DNA of 10,950 nt, taken from contig JABIYQ010000286.1 of NCBI GenBank assembly GCA_018702715.1, positions 1-10,950 on the forward strand. Direction: 5' to 3'. The notes under the pieces were generated by a model, which saw nothing but the letters and a program-made list of their open reading frames with translations, did not search any database and had not been told where the DNA came from. The position numbers and the translations under genes are program-made. Below, piece by piece: positions 6,676 through 10,950 of this stretch (position 1 is its first letter; each line of letters starts with the position of its first letter). The stretch comes from Desulfobacula sp. Lineage in GTDB: Bacteria; Desulfobacterota; Desulfobacteria; Desulfobacterales; Desulfobacteraceae.

Positions 6676-7418
6676 AAATTTTTAATCATTTCGTATTTTA
6701 CGCATTTGGGTGGGCTGCCAAAGCATTAGCTTCATTGCTGTTCATGACTTGCCAGGTCAGCGTATTTGGCCGCGAAATTGAAGAGCAATACTTAATTAAA
6801 CATCCCGGTAAAGGTCTTTTATATGCTTCCTGGCACAGGGGGCTTTTTTATTTTGTCTATTTTTACAGGAATCTTAAATTTGTTGTCATGGCAAGTGCAA
6901 GCAAAGATGGAGAACTGGCTGCACAGGGCGCAAAAAGATTTGGCTGGATTCCAGTAAGAGGTTCCTCCAGCCGTCGAGGGTCAAAGGCACTTTTAGAAAT
7001 GCAGGAGCTATTCGAAAATGGACATAGCGGTGGAATAGTGGTTGATGCGCCGACAGGGCCTACCTATATATCTAAAATTGGTATCATTGTTCTTGCTAAA
7101 AGAACCGGGCTTCCACTGGTTCCGGTTATATGGAATGTGGATCGTTGCTGGCGTCTGAAGAGCTGGGACAGATCGATTATTCCCAAGCCATTTTCAAAAA
7201 TTATATTTATTTATGGTGATCGTTTCCTGCGTGTCCCCTTTGACGCTTCCAGGGAAGAATGTGAGAATTATAGAAAAGAGCTTGATGATGTGCTACACGG
7301 GATGATGTATCAGGCAGATCATTTTTTTAATTTTCCCGAAATAAATGATCCCCGCATGATAAAGGTTCCCGTGCCTATTCCCACTTTAGGGAACACAGAG
7401 TTTCCGGTTAGGCACTAA
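6672..7418 (+). CDS. DUF374-type lysophospholipid acyltransferase family protein
   Basis: A 248-residue protein of the glycerol-phosphate/lysophospholipid acyltransferase-like superfamily, DUF374 branch, which is thought to add acyl chains to membrane lipids or lipid A-type acceptors. His55 in YASWHRGLF is the likely catalytic His. SKDGE (77-81), RGSSSRRG (96-103) and VDAPTGP (124-130, usually DGPRGP) are the expected family blocks. A hydrophobic segment at residues about 7-26 could anchor the protein to the inner membrane. It starts 53 bases after the activator stop. The ribosome site before ATG 6672 is weak. Its relation to the regulator is uncertain; it may simply be an adjacent lipid gene. 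Confidence 0.82.
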   Translation: MKIFNHFVFYAFGWAAKALASLLFMTCQVSVFGREIEEQYLIKHPGKGLLYASWHRGLFYFVYFYRNLKFVVMASASKDGELAAQGAKRFGWIPVRGSSSRRGSKALLEMQELFENGHSGGIVVDAPTGPTYISKIGIIVLAKRTGLPLVPVIWNVDRCWRLKSWDRSIIPKPFSKIIFIYGDRFLRVPFDASREECENYRKELDDVLHGMMYQADHFFNFPEINDPRMIKVPVPIPTLGNTEFPVRH

Positions 7419-7487
7419 CTAATTAAAAAACAACCATAAAATGAATTATCTCCAGAATAATTGGATTTATAAAAACCCAAAAATTTC

Positions 7488-7515
7488 TTGTCATTACATG
7501 AGTAATTGTTATCTT
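7488..7515 (+). promoter_or_regulatory. Weak candidate promoter of selD
   Basis: TTGTCA (7488-7493) and TATCTT (7510-7515) are separated by 16 bases, upstream of ATG 7580 in a 161-base AT-rich gap. An ATTAC-ATGA-GTAAT inverted repeat (7493-7506) occupies the spacer. These matches are expected often in AT-rich DNA, so the call is tentative. Confidence 0.25.
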
Positions 7516-7579
7516 ATAAAAACAATCTACTGGTTTGTTATTATTGTTTAGGTATTTTCTATTTTGAGAGGAAGAATTA

Positions 7580-8632
7580 ATGCAATTTTTAAAAAAAAAG
7601 ACATTGACTGGTCTGGCAAGAACCTGTGGCTGAGCGGCAAAAATTAGTCCGACGGATCTGTCGGATGCGCTAAAGGGCATTATGCCATCATCTGACCCAA
7701 ATCTTTTAGTGGGTATTGAAACTGCTGATGATGCAGCAGTCTATAAATTGACCAATGGGTTGGCAATGATTAATACTGTTGATTTTATTACGCCGCCGGT
7801 TGATGACCCATATTGGTTCGGCCAGATCTCGGCTGCAAATTCTATTTCAGATATATACTCAATGGGAGGCAAACCGCTCACAGCTTTGAATTTGGTCATG
7901 TTTCCTTCCAAGCTTCTTGATATGGGTATATTGCATGATATTTTGCAAGGTGGACATGACAAGGTAGTTGAGGCGGGTGCCTGTCTTGTTGGAGGCCATT
8001 CAGTTGATGATGAAGAACCAAAATATGGGCTCTGTGTTAATGGCATTGTTGATCCTAAGCGGGTGATCACCAATGCGGGTTCAAAACCAAACGACGCTCT
8101 GGTCCTTACAAAACCTCTTGGTTCAGGCGTCTTATTTAATGCTGTGCGTTCAGGAAAATTACCATTTAAAAACCTTGAACAGGATATATTACCTGTGCTT
8201 GCATCCTTAAATAACATAGCCATAACCACAGCTCTTAAGTTTGATTTACATGCATGCACCGATATTACAGGATTTGGCATTCTTGGCCATCTACTTGAGA
8301 TATCCCTTGGGTGCGATGCCAGGGTGGTGGTGGATTTCAATGCCCTGCCATTCTATCCTTATGCCTTGGAAATGTATAATAAAGGCGAGACAACCGGAAG
8401 CAACAAGGGTAATCGCCAAATGGTTAACACTCACAGCTTTGATATACAAGCCTCTTTGTCAAAAGCCGAAGAAGAGTTGCTGTTTGATCCCCAGACCTCG
8501 GGAGGTTTGTTGTTATCTGTACCAGACTCTCAATGCGTTGACCTTATTAATGCTTTGAAAACTGCTGGCATTACGGTTGCTGAAAAGATCGGATATGTGG
8601 TTGCTGAACCTGTGGGGATTACCGTTATATAA
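7580..8632 (+). CDS. selD: Selenophosphate synthetase with selenocysteine at the active site (UGA at 7631-7633)
   Basis: SelD makes selenophosphate from selenide and ATP, the selenium donor for selenocysteine. The gene must be read from ATG 7580 (ribosome site AGGA at 7569-7572, 7 bases upstream) through an in-frame TGA at 7631-7633. The resulting protein is 350 residues and begins MQFLKKKTLTGLARTCGUAAKISP. Sec18 aligns with the catalytic Cys17 of E. coli SelD and Lys21 with its Lys20. Downstream, Asp51 in ADDAAVY, Asp68 in NTVDFITPP, the SDIYSMGGKP block and GGHSVDD match the family, and Asp51 and Asp68 sit at the same numbers as in E. coli. Calling the gene from ATG 7682 would lose the active site. 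Nine consecutive A bases at 7591-7599 follow the start. No selA, selB or tRNA-Sec is in view, but the UGA implies they exist. Confidence 0.93.
7631..7673 (+). promoter_or_regulatory. UGA selenocysteine codon and bacterial SECIS-like hairpin within selD
   Basis: The UGA (7631-7633) is followed by a hairpin whose upper stem TCCGAC (7648-7653) pairs with GTCGGA (7660-7665) around loop GGATCT (7654-7659). The lower arms TTAG (7644-7647) and CTAA (7670-7673) pair across a four-base bulge (TGCG). The loop begins 20 bases after the UGA and opens with G residues, in the range of known bacterial SECIS elements bound by SelB. The fold was worked out by eye. Confidence 0.7.
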
Positions 8633-8657
8633 ACCCTAACGTTGCATAAAAATTTTG

Positions 8658-8681
8658 TTATAGGAGGGTTAAGCCTTATAA
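8658..8681. terminator. Possible bidirectional terminator between selD and clpB
   Basis: TTATAGG (8658-8664) pairs with CTTATAA (8675-8681), including one G-U pair, leaving a loop of about 10 bases. On the plus strand it is followed by CCTGGTTTTTG, and on the minus strand by CAAAATTTTT. The stem is AT-rich and weak, but it lies between convergent gene ends where a shared terminator is expected. Confidence 0.3.
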
Positions 8682-8715
8682 CCTGGTTTTTGTCCGGTTT
8701 ACTGGGTATCGTCTT

Positions 8716-10950
8716 TTATGCGTCCTCCTGTAGGATATTCAAACCTGACCCATTGTTGGTTTTGGTAAAATTAATAGTAGATCCTTCAGCAAATTCTCCT
8801 TTTAGGATAGACATGGACAAAGGATTTTCAAGCTCCTGCTGAATAACCCTTTTTAAAGGGCGTGCACCAAAAGTGGGATCATATCCTTTTTGGGCCAGGT
8901 ATTCCATTGCCCTTTCATCCAGATGAATCGTAAGATTGCGGGATTTAAGCCGTTGATTGAGTTTTTCGATCTGGATTGTGGCAATCTGTTTAATATTTTC
9001 CATTGTTAACGCATGGAAAGTAATTATTTCATCAATCCTATTTAAAAATTCCGGTCTGAAAACCTCTTTTAATGCATGGGCTATTTTCTGCTGAATATTC
9101 GGTTCATCAAGTCTATCCGTTCCAATTTCCTGTAGGAATCGTGACCCCACATTGGATGTCATAATAATGATGGTATTTCTAAAATCCACGGTACGACCAT
9201 GTCCGTCTGTCATCCTGCCATCATCTAAAACCTGCAAAAGAACATTAAAAACGTCCTGATGAGCTTTTTCAATCTCGTCGAAAAGGATTACTGAATAAGG
9301 GCGTCTTCTTATGGCCTCTGTTAAAAATCCTCCTTCATCATACCCTACATATCCCGGGGGGGCTCCAATGAGCCTTGCCACAGAGTGCTTTTCCATATAT
9401 TCGGACATATCCACCCGTATCATGGCCTGATCACTGTCAAAGATGAATTGGGCAAGGGATTTTGCAAGTTCTGTTTTTCCAACTCCCGTGGGGCCCATGA
9501 AAATAAAGGTGCCGATGGGACGGTCTTCGGGTTGAAGTCCTGATCTGGCTCGCCTTACTGCATTGGATACAGCATCAATGGCTTTTTGCTGGCCAATGAC
9601 CTTTTTTTTAATTTGATCCTCCATATGGATCAATTTTTCCTGCTCGCCTTCCAACATTTTCGACACTGGAATTCCTGTCCAGATAGAAACTACCTCTGCT
9701 ACATCAGACTCTTCCACATCTTCTTTGAGCATTCTTTTGTCCTGCTGGAAGTCTTTGAGAACCTGTTTTTTGGCTTCAAGATCCCTTTGCAATTGTTGAA
9801 TAGTGCCGTATCTGATCTGGGCTACTTTTTCAAGGTCTCCATTACGCTCCGCCACATGGGCCTGGGTCTGGAACTTGTCAATATCCTCCCTGATGCTGCT
9901 GATCTGTTGAATCAATTGTTTTTCACTGTCCCAGTGAAGTTTTAAAGGGGCAACTTCCTCTTTCATGACAGAGATATCCATTTCAAGTTTTTCAAGCCTT
10001 TGTACGGACGCCTTGTCTTTTTCCCTAAGCAGCGCCTGCCGTTCAATCTGGGCCTGAATAATTTTTCTTTGTATCTCATCTATGGCCCTTGGCATGGAGT
10101 CAATTTCTATTCTCAGCCGGGAAGCACATTCGTCAATCAGATCCACTGCTTTGTCCGGCAAAAACCGATCGGCAATATACCGGTTGGACAGGGTGGCCGC
10201 GGCAACTAATGCCGAATCTTTTATTCGTATCCCGTGATGAACCTCATATTTCTCTTTTAACCCTCTTAAAATGGAAATCGTATCTTCCACCGTGGGCTCC
10301 TTTGCAAAAACCGGCTGAAACCGCCGTTCAAGGGCCGCGTCCTTTTCAATATACTTTCGGTACTCATTCAGAGTGGTGGCACCAACACATCTTAAGGTTC
10401 CCCTGGCAAGCGCGGGTTTCAACATGTTGGAAGCATCCACAGACCCTTCGGCTGCACCGGCCCCGACAACGGTATGCAACTCATCTATAAACAATACCAC
10501 TTCACCTTCTGCCGCTTCCACTTCTTTTAATACGGCCTTGAGCCTTTCTTCAAACTCACCCCGAAACTTGGCCCCGGCAACCAATGCACCCATATCAAGC
10601 GAAATCATCCGCCTGTTTTTCAAGGTGTCTGATACATCCCCTTCAACAATTCTCTGGGCCAGGCCTTCTACAATGGCTGTTTTCCCAACGCCGGGTTCAC
10701 CGATCAGTACGGGGTTGTTTTTTCGCCTTCTTGAAAGAACCTGCACAATCCGCCGGATTTCCTCATCCCTTCCTATGACCGGATCAAGCTTTCCCTCCCG
10801 GGCCAGCAGTGTTAAATCCCGCCCGAATTTTTCCAAAGCCTGATATTTTTCTTCTGGATTCTGGTCTGTCACCGTCTGGTTTCCCCGGATATCCTTTAAC
10901 ACCTTTAAAATTGCTTCTTTGATGACACCATTTTGTTTCAAAAGATTAAA
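8716..10950 (-). CDS. clpB: ClpB disaggregase, missing N-terminus at the window edge
   Basis: ClpB is a hexameric AAA+ chaperone that, with DnaK, pulls proteins out of aggregates. The frame is open to base 10950 and encodes 744 residues here; by comparison with E. coli (first Walker A lysine 212) about 122 N-terminal residues lie outside. The first codon of a shorter reading at 10941 is TTG and would fall mid-gene, so it is not a start. Present are VTDQNPEEKYQALEKFGRDLT, the first Walker A GEPGVGKT (about 84-91) and Walker B VVLFIDELHTV. A long helical middle domain rich in Glu, Lys and Gln separates ClpB from ClpA, followed by the IWTGIPVSKM linker, a second Walker A GPTGVGKTE (about 483) and VILFDEIEKAH. 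The C-terminal domain with the FGARPLKRVIQQELENPLS block is complete. A heat-shock promoter would be outside the window. Confidence 0.97.
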   Translation of the reverse strand, partial: FNLLKQNGVIKEAILKVLKDIRGNQTVTDQNPEEKYQALEKFGRDLTLLAREGKLDPVIGRDEEIRRIVQVLSRRRKNNPVLIGEPGVGKTAIVEGLAQRIVEGDVSDTLKNRRMISLDMGALVAGAKFRGEFEERLKAVLKEVEAAEGEVVLFIDELHTVVGAGAAEGSVDASNMLKPALARGTLRCVGATTLNEYRKYIEKDAALERRFQPVFAKEPTVEDTISILRGLKEKYEVHHGIRIKDSALVAAATLSNRYIADRFLPDKAVDLIDECASRLRIEIDSMPRAIDEIQRKIIQAQIERQALLREKDKASVQRLEKLEMDISVMKEEVAPLKLHWDSEKQLIQQISSIREDIDKFQTQAHVAERNGDLEKVAQIRYGTIQQLQRDLEAKKQVLKDFQQDKRMLKEDVEESDVAEVVSIWTGIPVSKMLEGEQEKLIHMEDQIKKKVIGQQKAIDAVSNAVRRARSGLQPEDRPIGTFIFMGPTGVGKTELAKSLAQFIFDSDQAMIRVDMSEYMEKHSVARLIGAPPGYVGYDEGGFLTEAIRRRPYSVILFDEIEKAHQDVFNVLLQVLDDGRMTDGHGRTVDFRNTIIIMTSNVGSRFLQEIGTDRLDEPNIQQKIAHALKEVFRPEFLNRIDEIITFHALTMENIKQIATIQIEKLNQRLKSRNLTIHLDERAMEYLAQKGYDPTFGARPLKRVIQQELENPLSMSILKGEFAEGSTINFTKTNNGSGLNILQEDA

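Noticed and set aside
7741..8340. 199-codon minus-strand frame opposite selD
   Set aside because: Shadow of selD; no ribosome site and no family resemblance, while the plus strand is clear SelD.
7682..8632. selD starting at ATG 7682
   Set aside because: It removes the Sec18/Lys21 active site; the upstream in-frame sequence through TGA continues SelD homology and has a good ribosome site.
8642..8842. 66-codon plus-strand frame with a hydrophobic start after selD
   Set aside because: It begins at TTG and extends 127 bases into the clpB 3' end; the hydrophobic stretch is noncoding AT/GT-rich sequence between the convergent genes.
10373..10843. Plus-strand frames opposite clpB
   Set aside because: Low-complexity Ser/Pro/Ala-rich shadows of the ClpB ATPase coding sequence.

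Overview
The window looks like chromosomal DNA from an anaerobic, sulfate-reducer-like member of the Desulfobacterota (Desulfobacteraceae type). This is an inference from AT-rich sequence with long A/T tracts, a UGA-encoded selenocysteine in selD, a sigma-54 activator with a Cys-rich PAS domain, a single-cluster ferredoxin, iron-sulfur and methyl-transfer type proteins, and a YdiF-type CoA-transferase. No marker gene fixes the genus. I see no mobile elements, CRISPR arrays, tRNAs or rRNAs.

Layout. Positions 1-686 hold the 3' part of an acyl-CoA:carboxylate CoA-transferase. It is followed on the same strand by a short double-[4Fe-4S] protein related to the QueG C-terminal region (745-1560, TTG start) and a stand-alone MetE/UROD-barrel protein with a zinc-type His/Cys site (1694-2761). 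A transglutaminase-fold protein faces them on the minus strand (2775-3437). A 320-base intergenic region then carries two interrupted palindromes and a good -24/-12 sigma-54 promoter candidate. These precede a compact three-gene cluster: a HEAT-like protein (3758-4450), an 86-residue conserved-looking small protein (4511-4771) and a one-cluster ferredoxin (4775-4960). Next come a PAS/AAA+/Fis sigma-54 activator (best start 5233) and a DUF374-type acyltransferase (6672-7418).

The last part holds selD and clpB, which converge. selD must be read from ATG 7580 through an in-frame UGA at 7631-7633, which encodes the catalytic selenocysteine and is followed by a SECIS-like hairpin. An annotation starting at ATG 7682 would lose the active site. 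clpB (8716-10950, minus) runs off the right edge and lacks about 120 N-terminal residues here.

The best candidate for an undescribed system is 3585-6618: palindromes, a sigma-54 promoter, the HEAT/small-protein/ferredoxin cluster, and an adjacent activator whose PAS domain has four cysteines. I infer that the activator controls the cluster in response to a redox, metal or ligand signal; its function is unknown. A second candidate is the pairing of the double-cluster Fe-S protein with the core-MetE-like protein, which could be a corrinoid- or folate-independent methyl-transfer pair.
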